The notes below the pieces were generated by a model, which was not told the origin of the DNA, searched no databases, and saw nothing but the letters and a program-made list of their open reading frames with translations. The position numbers were made by a program, and so were the translations under genes. Of a stretch of DNA of 64,000 nt, positions 1-7,875 are shown piece by piece; positions within the stretch are counted from its first letter, which is position 1, and the number at the start of each line of letters is the position of its first letter. Origin of the DNA: Bacillus sp. HNG (lineage in GTDB: Bacteria > Bacillota > Bacilli > Bacillales > Bacillaceae_L); NCBI RefSeq assembly GCF_003400205.1, contig NZ_QUQV01000002.1, positions 248,001-312,000 of the forward strand, given 5' to 3'.

Positions 1-239
1 GTTAACTTACTTAATTGGCTTTCTGGGATTTGTACAAATCTACTAGCTGGAACTGGCAACTGTAAATAACGAGCAATAGAATATCCAATCCATTCATTAA
101 AAAGTATCTTTTCCTGTCCTTCTTTTATAAATTTCACAATATACTTCTTACCATTATCAAATGAAAACAGGTGAGCATTATTAGATTTCCCTTCAAATAA
201 TTGGTGATATTTAATTGGTTGAATGTCGAGCACCTCCAT
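1..239 (-). CDS. HipA-like kinase family protein, N-terminal part (cut by window edge)
   Basis: The reverse strand reads open from an ATG at 239 to the left edge (about 79 residues). The segment with NNAHLFSFDNGKKYIVKF followed by NEWIGYSIARYLQLPVP resembles the start of the small HipA-like kinase family common in Bacillus, where the lysine of VKF would be the nucleotide-binding residue. The first codons overlap the end of the glycosyltransferase gene by 29 bases, so the two are probably translationally coupled. The start is uncertain: no good ribosome binding site precedes the ATG, while a GGAGGTG lies just inside it, six bases before an ATT codon. The catalytic half is outside the window, so function is a family-level guess. 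Confidence 0.6.
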   Translation of the reverse strand, partial: MEVLDIQPIKYHQLFEGKSNNAHLFSFDNGKKYIVKFIKEGQEKILFNEWIGYSIARYLQLPVPASRFVQIPESQLSKL

Positions 240-1314
240 GCAGTTCTTGAAGTAATCTGACATAGGTTTCTGCACATACAGAAATTGAAAAACAGGACTC
301 TACCCGTTCCCTAGCATTATCCGACAATATTTGATAATACTCAGGTGCTTCCATGATTTGATAAATTTTATTTACTGCTTCTCTTGCATTTTCCTCCTTA
401 TATAATAATCCGGTCTTTCCATCCTCTATTATTTCTGGGATTGAGGAGATCCCTGGTGCAACTACTGGTACTCCGCAAGCCATTGATTCTATAAATGTGT
501 TTCCAAAAGATTCACCTTTGGTGGTAGCAATTGTACAACCACCAGATTGTTTAACTTTTGAGTACATATGTGGCATCTCGTGATATGGGACAACCGGATA
601 CCATTTGACAATATCGGTGAGACTATTTTCATACCAATAATCTTCAAATTCATCACGTTGAACACTGTTTGCTCCACCGATAATCCAAATTTCAATGTCT
701 ACTCTTTCATTTTTAATTAAATGGGCAATCTCCATTAGTAACTTCCAGTTTTTACGACCATCTAATCTTCCAATATAGGCAACTACCTTTTTTCCTTCAG
801 AAGGAATAGGTTCAATATTTAAATGGGTATCTTTAGGACTCAGTGGTTTAAAAAACTCTGTATCAATTCCGTTAAAAATTACCTCATAAGGTGCCTTTGA
901 GTCAATTAAAATCGACGTTAAGCGTTTTTGGTGAACGGAGGGAACTATTATACGTTCAGGTTGGACATAATCAAAATCAGGAAGGTGTCTATTTAATTTG
1001 ATAATCTCCGGGGTCCTCGCCTCGATTAATACAGGGCCTTTGAACTTTGCTTTTCTAATCCACTTGTAGCCCTTTTTCGTGTCACAAACAATGATCACAT
1101 CATAATTGTTTTTTTGTATGATCTCGATAATTTCCTTTTCATCACTTGTAAGAAAAACATTCGCAACATCTTCCATAATATGCATTCCACCAAGATCTTT
1201 AACATACATAAAATCTGTTTGGATTCCGTATTTTTTGAAATAGACTGCGCGGTTACGCCAGCCCGCATTTACACCCCCAACAGTTAATAGGCGCCAAATA
1301 ACTAATACCTTCAA
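211..1314 (-). CDS. Glycosyltransferase family 4 (GT-B fold)
   Basis: This 367-residue protein has the GT4 layout: an N-terminal Rossmann half beginning VLVIWRLLTVGGVN, a linker with IPSVHQKRL and FNGIDTEFFKP, then the nucleotide-sugar half with VVAYIGRLDGRKNWKLL and the donor-site segment ESFGNTFIESMACGVPVV, which carries the paired glutamates of the family. It would transfer a sugar from an activated donor in the cytoplasm. The TTG start at 1314 is supported by AAAGGAGGG five bases upstream. It lies 33 bases after the kinase-like gene and overlaps the HipA-like gene, suggesting one operon. The closest functional analogues I can name are CotSA-type spore-coat glycosyltransferases; acceptor and donor are unknown. 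Confidence 0.88.
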   Translation of the reverse strand: MKVLVIWRLLTVGGVNAGWRNRAVYFKKYGIQTDFMYVKDLGGMHIMEDVANVFLTSDEKEIIEIIQKNNYDVIIVCDTKKGYKWIRKAKFKGPVLIEARTPEIIKLNRHLPDFDYVQPERIIVPSVHQKRLTSILIDSKAPYEVIFNGIDTEFFKPLSPKDTHLNIEPIPSEGKKVVAYIGRLDGRKNWKLLMEIAHLIKNERVDIEIWIIGGANSVQRDEFEDYWYENSLTDIVKWYPVVPYHEMPHMYSKVKQSGGCTIATTKGESFGNTFIESMACGVPVVAPGISSIPEIIEDGKTGLLYKEENAREAVNKIYQIMEAPEYYQILSDNARERVESCFSISVCAETYVRLLQELHGGARHSTN

Positions 1315-1347
1315 ATTTACCCTCCTTTACATAAATACACCAACTTA

Positions 1348-2298
1348 TCAATAACTCACAGTTTTCATTTTAGAAGCGTAAACTTTCATTTTTTGCTGAC
1401 CTATTTTATTTTGTAAGCTACTTTCTTTTTTACTTTTCTTTTTCTTAGTGTATATATACTCACGTTCAAGCTCTTCTATATTTGTTTTAACATATTCTAG
1501 ATCCATTCCTCTTGCGATTAAGGTCCTAATCCATTGCTCTTTATGAACCTTTCTAACTAAATCTCTAATTTTTGAATTCCATTCTTTTTTTCCTGTTAAT
1601 AATATTTTTGCTTCTTTTTTTAATTTCTTTGGGTTTATATCTTCCTGCGAAAAGTATTTTTCGTGTAATAAGGATGCATATTTTTCCATCTCTATATAAT
1701 TCTGCCAGTCTTCGAATAACTCTGGTGCCATTTCTCTTACATACTCTAAAAACATTTCTTTATATTCATTTCCAAGACTATTTAGTAATTTTCGTGGATA
1801 TGGGTAGACGCGATTTCTCCATACCGTCGTACCAACATCCAAGACCTTTAAACTCCCATCATCCTGAACAAAAATATGCCGTTTATGATGATCAATTCTT
1901 TCAAGTCCAATTTTCTTGAATGTAATTAGTAGGTGTATTAGCTTTTCTGCTAAATTTTTTGTTAAAGGCTGTGATTGCAAATATTCTCGTAAATCAATTC
2001 CATAAATCATTTCCATAGCAATATATTTAGGCCCGCTGCAAAATACCTTTGGAAAAACACTTGTATTTTGTCCTAGAGATAACGCATAAAGCTCTCTTGC
2101 ACATACATCTTCCTCACCATATACTTTTATACATACATTATCATTCACTTGAAATACGGCTCCATGTACCCCTTTACCAATGAGATTAAGCAATGTACCA
2201 TTTTGAACCGTAACATCAGAGTTTTCATTCGCTTGAACATTGATGTTCATTACATAGTTCTCTATTTCTAGACAGTTTACATTCACTTGATTATCCAA
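1348..2298 (-). CDS. Divergent serine/threonine protein kinase-like protein (YrzF/YbdM type)
   Basis: The protein has 316 residues. Recognisable kinase elements are a glycine-rich loop (GKGVHGAVFQV, about residue 41), the lysine of CIKVYGEE, a hinge-like AMEMIYGIDLREYL, and a catalytic segment DHHKRHIFVQDDGSLKVLDVG near residue 140, where LDVG stands in for the usual DFG. The HRD motif is altered to IDHHK. This resembles the small B. subtilis YrzF/YbdM proteins. The last 90 residues are lysine-rich and probably helical. It is followed at 33 bases by the glycosyltransferase gene. Whether it phosphorylates proteins, a sugar or nothing cannot be told from the sequence. Confidence 0.75.
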   Translation of the reverse strand: MDNQVNVNCLEIENYVMNINVQANENSDVTVQNGTLLNLIGKGVHGAVFQVNDNVCIKVYGEEDVCARELYALSLGQNTSVFPKVFCSGPKYIAMEMIYGIDLREYLQSQPLTKNLAEKLIHLLITFKKIGLERIDHHKRHIFVQDDGSLKVLDVGTTVWRNRVYPYPRKLLNSLGNEYKEMFLEYVREMAPELFEDWQNYIEMEKYASLLHEKYFSQEDINPKKLKKEAKILLTGKKEWNSKIRDLVRKVHKEQWIRTLIARGMDLEYVKTNIEELEREYIYTKKKKSKKESSLQNKIGQQKMKVYASKMKTVSY

Positions 2299-2490
2299 TA
2301 TTCATCCACCTCGTATCGTTTTTCAGTTATCTTTTAATAAAAAATGGGGTAATGTAATACAATTTTTGGTTAGTTTGTATTCCTCCTTTATCATTTTTTT
2401 ACAGTTCCTAATTTCCACTATATGGTATATGTCTATATTTTGTATGGACAGGAGTGTATAAAAAAAAAAATGTGTATTTATCCTATCCAA

Positions 2491-2838
2491 CTAATTCAAT
2501 ATTTTTATTACACATGTCTCGATAATCGATGCGAGCCCTGCGATTCCAAAAATTAGAATTAGAGGTTCGGAGACGGGAAAATAATGTTCATAAAGAATAT
2601 AAAGAAATGCTGTAGCCCAAATACCTGTACACCAGTAGCAACTTAACAACTCTCCGATCCACTTTTTTAAACCAGTTCCTTTTATGTGTATAAATTCTTC
2701 AACCGTACCATCTGGCAACGTCTCTTCAAACACCTCATGAAAAGGTCTACGAATAATCTCAGTAACTTTATCAAAAACTATAAGCCTTGTTAGACGAAAA
2801 CTTGCTAATCCTAACAATACAAACTCAAAAACATTCAT
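2491..2838 (-). CDS. DUF1360 (YngL-type) small membrane protein
   Basis: This 115-residue protein begins FEFVLLGLASFRLTRLIVFD, contains SCYWCTGIWATAF, and ends with a hydrophobic stretch around GIAGLASIIETCV. The FRLTRL segment and the CYWCTGIW cysteine pair are hallmarks of DUF1360, a family confined largely to endospore formers. Two or three membrane segments are likely. Function is unknown; a link to the spore surface is inferred only from neighbours and distribution. A good GGAAGGAG site precedes the ATG at 2838. About 190 bases without an obvious signal separate it from the kinase-like gene downstream. Confidence 0.75.
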   Translation of the reverse strand: MNVFEFVLLGLASFRLTRLIVFDKVTEIIRRPFHEVFEETLPDGTVEEFIHIKGTGLKKWIGELLSCYWCTGIWATAFLYILYEHYFPVSEPLILIFGIAGLASIIETCVIKILN

Positions 2839-2913
2839 TATATCTCCTTCCTCTCAGAAACCGACAAAATTGAAATTATAAACTGGCACCATTTACTACT
2901 TAATATAAAATAT

Positions 2914-2940
2914 GGTCACCACGGATGATACATGATGACC
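2914..2940 (-). terminator. Hairpin after the UDP-glucose dehydrogenase gene
   Basis: A stem of about ten pairs with wobbles (GGTCATCATG against the complementary arm ending GGTGACC) follows the ugd stop codon on the minus strand. It is trailed by an A/T-rich run rather than a pure T tract, so it is a modest terminator candidate. Confidence 0.4.
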
Positions 2941-2952
2941 GTTTTTGTTTTT

Positions 2953-4230
2953 TTAAGTTTTTCCAACGCCTTCATAGTAGAAGCCAATTTTTTTAAGTTC
3001 AAACTTGTTTAGGGAATTTCTTCCATCAAATACATATGGCTGTCTTACAGCCTGTTTTACCTCTCTCCAATCTAACTGTTTATACTCTTTCCACTCAGTA
3101 CATAACAGCAATGCATCTGTGTCAGAAACTACATCGAGGATATCTTTATATTGCTTCACCTTTTGATTGGATAATGTAACTATTGGATCATGTACCTTTA
3201 CTGAACATCCTCTACTCAAAAGTTCATTAATTATTAATAAGCTAGGTGATTCCCTTGTATCATCGGTACCTGGTTTGAAAGCTAATCCTAAAACTGCAAT
3301 GTTTTTTCCTTCCAAACCACCAAGAACTTGCTCTACCTTATCTAAAAAATAAAGAGGTTGTGACTTGTTTATTGTCTCAACTTTGTTAAGAATGCTTAGG
3401 TCCATTCCTTGATCTTGTGCAATAGTAATAAATGAACTGATGTCCTTTGGAAAACACGAACCGCCATATCCTAACCCTGCATTTAAAAAATATGGTCCAA
3501 TGCGATGGTCTAAACCAATTCCTTTTGAAATCTCATCGATATCAATTTCTAATTTGTCACAAAGCCGTGCAAGTTCATTAATAAAGGATATTTTCAATGC
3601 TAGAAACGAATTGGAGGTGTACTTTATAAACTCTGCGGCATTTGGCGTAGTTTCGATTAAGGGGGCTGTTTCACCTTCATATAATTTCCTCATCATATTT
3701 ACTGCTTTTTTGGTTAAACAGCCAATCACCACTCTGTCAGGAAATAACGCATCGTGAAGGGCTGACCCTTCCCTTAAAAATTCAGGATTTGATACAATAT
3801 CAAATGGCACCTCATTATTTTCAGATTTGATCCATTCTTTTATTTTAATAGTAGTACCAACTGGCACTGTACTTTTATTAACAATTACCTTATAATCATT
3901 GATGCTTTTTCCAATTATTTTTGCCACAGCATTTACTGCGCGTAAGTCTGAACTGCCATCGGTGTTTTTTGGAGTTCCCACACAAATAAAAATGAAATCA
4001 TTTTGTTCAATTGCCTTTTTTGCATTTGTTGTAAATAAAATATTCTTTTGAGTAAGATGTTTAGTTAATAATTCTTGTAGCCCTTTTTCGTAAAAATGAA
4101 GGTTCCCCATTGAAAGTGCTTTTACCTTACTTTCATCAATATCAAGGCCAGTAACCTTATGCCCTTTCTCACATAAAACCAACCCGGTGGTGGTTCCAAC
4201 ATATCCTGTCCCAACGATTAAAACATTCAC
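2953..4230 (-). CDS. ugd: UDP-glucose 6-dehydrogenase
   Basis: The enzyme oxidises UDP-glucose to UDP-glucuronate with two NAD+. The 425-residue protein has the Rossmann start VLIVGTGYVGTTTGLVL, the dehydrogenase segment FICVGTP, the central EFLREGSALHD, and the catalytic cysteine in GYGGSCFPKD. The C-terminal nucleotide-binding domain contains VLGLAFKPGTDDTRESPS. Length and motifs match TuaD/YwqF-type enzymes. Its ATG lies one base after the stop of galU, so the pair forms an operon making UDP-glucuronate for an acidic polysaccharide or glycan. GDP-mannose dehydrogenase is the alternative family member, but pairing with galU favours UDP-glucose. Confidence 0.93.
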   Translation of the reverse strand: MNVLIVGTGYVGTTTGLVLCEKGHKVTGLDIDESKVKALSMGNLHFYEKGLQELLTKHLTQKNILFTTNAKKAIEQNDFIFICVGTPKNTDGSSDLRAVNAVAKIIGKSINDYKVIVNKSTVPVGTTIKIKEWIKSENNEVPFDIVSNPEFLREGSALHDALFPDRVVIGCLTKKAVNMMRKLYEGETAPLIETTPNAAEFIKYTSNSFLALKISFINELARLCDKLEIDIDEISKGIGLDHRIGPYFLNAGLGYGGSCFPKDISSFITIAQDQGMDLSILNKVETINKSQPLYFLDKVEQVLGGLEGKNIAVLGLAFKPGTDDTRESPSLLIINELLSRGCSVKVHDPIVTLSNQKVKQYKDILDVVSDTDALLLCTEWKEYKQLDWREVKQAVRQPYVFDGRNSLNKFELKKIGFYYEGVGKT

Positions 4231-4231
4231 A

Positions 4232-5059
4232 TTACTCCACCTTCTCTTCCGTTTGTAATGTGTATACCTTTTGTACTAGATTTATATATTCAGCTTCTTT
4301 ACCTATATCAAACCGCTCACTGTCAACCTCAAGTCCATAAGCAGGTTCTTCTTGTAGCATTAGTTTGATTGCATCGGTTAATTGAACTTCTGATTCGACT
4401 CCTGGTATTGTTCTATCTAAGAAGGTGAAAATATTGGGCTTTAAAATATATCTTCCTGTTACAGCAAGGTTAGATGGCGGATCTTTTTTCGGCTTTTCAA
4501 CAATATCATAAATTTTATATAATCTGCCTTTTTCCCGTTTCTCTATCTTAACAACCCCGTAACTTTTAAGATGCTCCTCTTCAACCTTTTGTAAGGCGAT
4601 TACATTTTTTTTGTAATTTTTATAGAAGTCAATCAACTCTTCTAGCGGATTCTTCTCTTTAGAGAGGTATATCTCATCAGGAAGTAAAATAGCAAAAGGT
4701 TCATTACCAACAAAATCCTTGGCCAATGAGACTGCATGCCCTAATCCCTTTGGATAATATTGCCTCGTATAATAGATTTTTATATTTGGAACCTTTATTG
4801 TATCGAGCAGATGTTGTTTATTTTGCTGTTCTAAAAACGTTTCCAATTCTAAAGATCTGTCATAATAATCAACAATTATATTTTTTGTACGCGAAACAAT
4901 CATTAGAATTTGTTCAATTCCAGCTTTAACTGCTTCTTCAACAATGTAATCAATAGCTGGTCGACCTCCAATTGGGAGCATCTCTTTAGGAAGTACTTTT
5001 GTAATAGGTAATCCCCTTGTTCCAAACCCTGCAGCAGGTATAATAGCCTTTTTAATCAT
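4232..5059 (-). CDS. galU: UTP-glucose-1-phosphate uridylyltransferase
   Basis: The 275-residue enzyme makes UDP-glucose from UTP and glucose-1-phosphate. The nucleotide-binding signature AIIPAAGFGTRGLPITKVLPKEMLPI is followed by the usual lysine-bearing and sugar-binding segments (GLGHAVSLAKDFVG, VEKPKKDPPSNLAVTGRY). The length fits GtaB/GalU. It is the first gene of the pair with UDP-glucose dehydrogenase and begins at an ATG with a strong GGGGGGAG site. A divergence from textbook GalU: SGRYIL is TGRYIL here, a conservative change. It may be a second, pathway-dedicated copy rather than the housekeeping gtaB; that cannot be judged from one window. Confidence 0.92.
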   Translation of the reverse strand: MIKKAIIPAAGFGTRGLPITKVLPKEMLPIGGRPAIDYIVEEAVKAGIEQILMIVSRTKNIIVDYYDRSLELETFLEQQNKQHLLDTIKVPNIKIYYTRQYYPKGLGHAVSLAKDFVGNEPFAILLPDEIYLSKEKNPLEELIDFYKNYKKNVIALQKVEEEHLKSYGVVKIEKREKGRLYKIYDIVEKPKKDPPSNLAVTGRYILKPNIFTFLDRTIPGVESEVQLTDAIKLMLQEEPAYGLEVDSERFDIGKEAEYINLVQKVYTLQTEEKVE

Positions 5060-5454
5060 TTACTTGTCTCCCCCCTTCTGTTGTTATTCCAATTTATTCA
5101 AATAATACTCTTGGGGAATTTGTCCTTATAAGAAAGGGGCCAGAAAATGAAAAAAAGCATATATTTCGAACCCTCTTCATTTTTATTTTTGTTTATTTTG
5201 AACAAAAAGCCCTGCGTTTTAACTTCCCTTCTATGTTTCCCTCACTTGGTTACTATTTTCTTATTAATAAAAACCCCTAGATTGTGATGGTGTTTGCTGA
5301 CTTGACCTATAGTGAGTGACCGAAATGCCAATATTTATGGATCTATTGGAAACCAGTATTATTTTTATTTACAGTCAGGTTTACTGATACAATTTTATTT
5401 CTATTAAACTTAATTGCTATAAATATTCAATTATTGCACCAACATTTTTTGATT
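5060..5454. other. Intergenic stretch without a recognisable gene
   Basis: This A/T-rich stretch lies between the galU start and the IS4 relic. It must contain the galU promoter on the minus strand, but I could not fix one with confidence. No coding sequence or repeat was recognised. Confidence 0.5.
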
Positions 5455-5988
5455 AAATTAGTTCTCCGTATACAACTTTTACTGGTGTTGCATTAGCCAT
5501 AGTTGTATGGATGGAACGAAGAATTCCTTTCATTGATTGAACAGGGCCCGAGAGACGGTAAAGTTCTTTTAAAGAAACCTTTTTCCCATTTATGATATAA
5601 CGCTGTTTTGTTACTTTGACCATGCCAATTACGTCTAATCCCTAATCAACAATGTCCTTTAAAGTGGAGGTAATGTAAACCAAGAATCCATTAGGACATA
5701 ACTGGCTGCTATCCCACTAGCTAACGCACGTCTGATCATGTCAGGGATTTGTTCAGGCTCTGTTTGTAGGGCAAATTCTCGACAATTATAGACGAATATG
5801 CGTTTATAAATATGTTCGGGGATTCCCTTAATCCGGGATTTCTTGGAACTAACTAAAGAAATATCAATAGGCATGAATGTGTAGCCATCTGACCAACTCA
5901 AAGTTTTATAAGAAAACCTTTAAAGGAACGCATTTTAAGAGATGCGTGATCAAAACAACGTGCAAGTAATTCAACCGTTTTCCATGAA
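5455..5988 (-). pseudogene. Degraded IS4-family transposase fragment
   Basis: Reading the minus strand through a frameshift gives ...WKTVELLARCFDHAS..., then WSDGYTFMPIDISLVSS, IKGIPEHIYKR and ASGIAASYVLMDSWFT, then after an interrupted stretch GLDVIGMVKVTKQRY and YRLSGPVQSMKGILRSIH. These are collinear pieces of the DDE core of IS4-family transposases. The DSWFT aspartate is preserved, but the N-terminal third and the C-terminal glutamate region are missing and at least two frame or stop lesions are present. It is an immobile relic lying between the polysaccharide genes and the spore-surface genes. Confidence 0.8.
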
Positions 5989-5996
5989 TAAAAAGA

Positions 5997-6042
5997 GCCT
6001 GACCCCCAACACAGTAAATCATTACTGCGCTAAGGGTCAGGC
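5997..6042. repeat. Palindromic GCCTGACCC element
   Basis: Outer arms GCCTGACCC (5997-6005) and GGGTCAGGC (6034-6042) enclose an inner stem CAGTAA/TTACTG (6012-6017 and 6022-6027). The element abuts the broken N-terminal end of the IS4 relic. It looks like one of the dispersed small palindromes seen in Bacillus genomes; that it is dispersed is from memory, not shown here. Confidence 0.6.
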
Positions 6043-6169
6043 ACCAGAATAAAAATTTTAGTGAACCTATAAAAAAGAGCCATAAGGAATATCCTTGTGA
6101 CCCTTCCATCATTACTAAAATCTGAGTACACAAGAGATAGCGTCGTATAAAGTCTACAGATGCAAATGT

Positions 6170-6454
6170 CTAGTTTACAACAAATTCAATTATAACTGGA
6201 GTTCCTGGACTTAGTATGTCACCATCTGGAATAGTGATTGATGTTGTCGTAACTGTAGAGACGTCACCTGTTTGGACCATCCCATTTAGATAAAGGTTGA
6301 AATATGCAAAGGATCCAGGAAATGCCGTAGCGGCTACCCCCTCGTCATCTAGAAATGATGTTGCATCAATTGCAAAGGTCGGACCTGTACCAGTACCATC
6401 CCCAATTGAAGCAACAAATCTCATTCCATTTAAAAATGGTTTAATAATAGGCAT
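6170..6454 (-). CDS. DUF4183 spore-surface protein
   Basis: This 94-residue beta-rich protein starts MPIIKPFLNGMRFV and contains FAIDATSFLDDEG, YFNLYLNGMVQ and ITIPDGDILSPGTPVIIEF. The LYLNG and GTPVIIEF blocks are shared with the C-terminal domain of the collagen-like neighbour (LYINGILQ, GTPITLEY), so both carry the same domain, which I recognise as DUF4183. That family occurs in exosporium or spore-crust associated proteins of Bacillus. There is no signal peptide, as expected for proteins assembled onto spores from the mother cell. The start is supported by an AGTGAGGTGAT ribosome binding region. Confidence 0.75.
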   Translation of the reverse strand: MPIIKPFLNGMRFVASIGDGTGTGPTFAIDATSFLDDEGVAATAFPGSFAYFNLYLNGMVQTGDVSTVTTTSITIPDGDILSPGTPVIIEFVVN

Positions 6455-6538
6455 ACTAGTATCACCTCACTTTCATTCTATAATTTATTCAAGTTGAATT
6501 AAAAAGAATGGATTAATCTAGTGGTAATATCGCATATT

Positions 6539-7399
6539 TTAAATGATAATTTGAGCAACATATGATACATACTCCAATGTAATAGGTGTTCCAGAATAAA
6601 TAGTTTCACCTTCATCATTTATATTTAAGGCCCCTGAACTCACGCTATACAGACTGCCTGGTTGCAATATTCCATTGATATAAAGGTGAGTGTAGCTATT
6701 TTGACCTAATATAGGAAATCCGGTGATGGTATCTCCATTATCATCACTTAATAGCTCTGCTGGAATATCTTGAGGTGTTTGAATATCTGAACTTACGATA
6801 TAAAAATATCTTTGACTAGTAGGGATGATAAGGATTTCTGAGATTTCAGCTGCAGGTCCGGTTACTCCAGTTGCTCCAGTAGCTCCGGTTGCACCAGTAG
6901 CTCCCGTAGGACCTGATATCCCATTCACTTCTGCCGAAAGTAATGCCAAATCGTCTACAAGAACATCTGCACTACCTTCCATAGGTATCTTGTTAACAAT
7001 AACAAGTGCCTGGCTTGCTCCTGGGGGCACAGTTGTTGTATTTCCATAGATCTCCACCCAATCGTCATTTTCTACATCAGGTAGCCTGTCCATAGGTAAA
7101 TTTAGAATTAACCCATTTCCCAAATAATTAAATACTTCATCATAGTAAACAACAGAGATACTTACAAGCGGACTAGGTGCTGTTCCTTTTTTCGAAAGTG
7201 AAACAAGAAACTCAAATTGCTCTCCGGCTTTAACAGGAACAAATTGAAAAATGAAAGAATTTGCGTTACCTCCTAACAATCTTACGGAAAAGAAACCGGA
7301 ATGTGAAAACTCACTTGTAATCTTACCATTTATTCCAATCCATTGGATAAGAGAACCAGTTTCAAAGCTACCATTATCGATTCGATCATCGATAGACAA
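6539..7399 (-). CDS. Collagen-like spore-surface protein (NTTRR-F1-type N-terminus, DUF4183 C-terminus)
   Basis: Three parts can be seen in 286 residues. Residues 1-155 form a beta-sandwich-like domain (RIDNGSFETGSLIQWIG, DDLALLSAEVNG) of the kind named NTTRR-F1 in Bacillus collagen-like proteins. Residues 160-183 are eight Gly-X-Y triplets, four of them GAT. Residues 185-286 are a DUF4183 domain. This is the stalk-and-tip plan of exosporium filament proteins such as BclA, with a very short stalk. The collagen stretch is encoded by near-identical nine-base units and could vary in length between strains. It has no signal peptide, and an AGGAGGT site precedes the ATG. It is very likely a late sporulation product; the exact location on the spore is inferred. 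Confidence 0.82.
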   Translation of the reverse strand: MSIDDRIDNGSFETGSLIQWIGINGKITSEFSHSGFFSVRLLGGNANSFIFQFVPVKAGEQFEFLVSLSKKGTAPSPLVSISVVYYDEVFNYLGNGLILNLPMDRLPDVENDDWVEIYGNTTTVPPGASQALVIVNKIPMEGSADVLVDDLALLSAEVNGISGPTGATGATGATGATGVTGPAAEISEILIIPTSQRYFYIVSSDIQTPQDIPAELLSDDNGDTITGFPILGQNSYTHLYINGILQPGSLYSVSSGALNINDEGETIYSGTPITLEYVSYVAQIII

Positions 7400-7463
7400 T
7401 TTTTAATACCTCCTTTTCCTCCATCTAGTTAATTGGCTAATATATACTACTTTGTAAAAATTA

Positions 7464-7472
7464 TAAAGTATG
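7464..7472 (-). promoter_or_regulatory. Sigma-K/sigma-E-like -10 element upstream of the collagen-like gene
   Basis: On the minus strand CATACTTTA matches the late mother-cell -10 consensus CATANNNTA and lies about 65 bases before the ATG at 7399. It overlaps a small palindrome (AGTATG AAG CATACT). No AC dinucleotide sits at the ideal -35 distance, so this is only a candidate. Confidence 0.35.
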
Positions 7473-7679
7473 CTTCATACTATGTATAAGCTCTTTTGTT
7501 GACAGGACTCTTTTATCTGGTATTACACACAAATTTCATTCAAAACGAAAAATAACTATCTAAATCTAATAATAAGCAACTCAACTTTTCGCACCTAGAA
7601 AAATATGATGGGTTTAAGCGATTGTAATTCTTATAGGTCTTGAAGTACGATCATTGACAGGAAAAAAAGTATAAAAAAA

Positions 7680-7738
7680 CACCTCATCTTTTGGTATAGT
7701 TGATTTTTCGAGAATCACATAACCATACAGAAGAGGTG
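7680..7738. repeat. Imperfect inverted repeat in a 400-base intergenic stretch
   Basis: Arms beginning CACCTC at 7680 and ending GAGGTG at 7738 are imperfectly complementary over about 17 bases. The surrounding 7473-7875 stretch between the collagen-like gene and the MFS gene shows no gene. This could be a decayed insertion-sequence end or a terminator remnant. Confidence 0.3.
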
Positions 7739-7875
7739 CCTCATATATGATAACGAATTAGTCCTGCGCCAGTTGTAATGTACTCGTTTATACTATCTGG
7801 CATTAACAATTGTACATAGAACTCCAAATAGTGAAAGCTGTCACCATTTAATTTTACGTGCTTTCCCCATACTCT

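Noticed and set aside
6825-7049. Plus-strand frame rich in PVAPVAPV
   Set aside because: It is the antisense reading of the Gly-Ala-Thr collagen repeats of the minus-strand gene.
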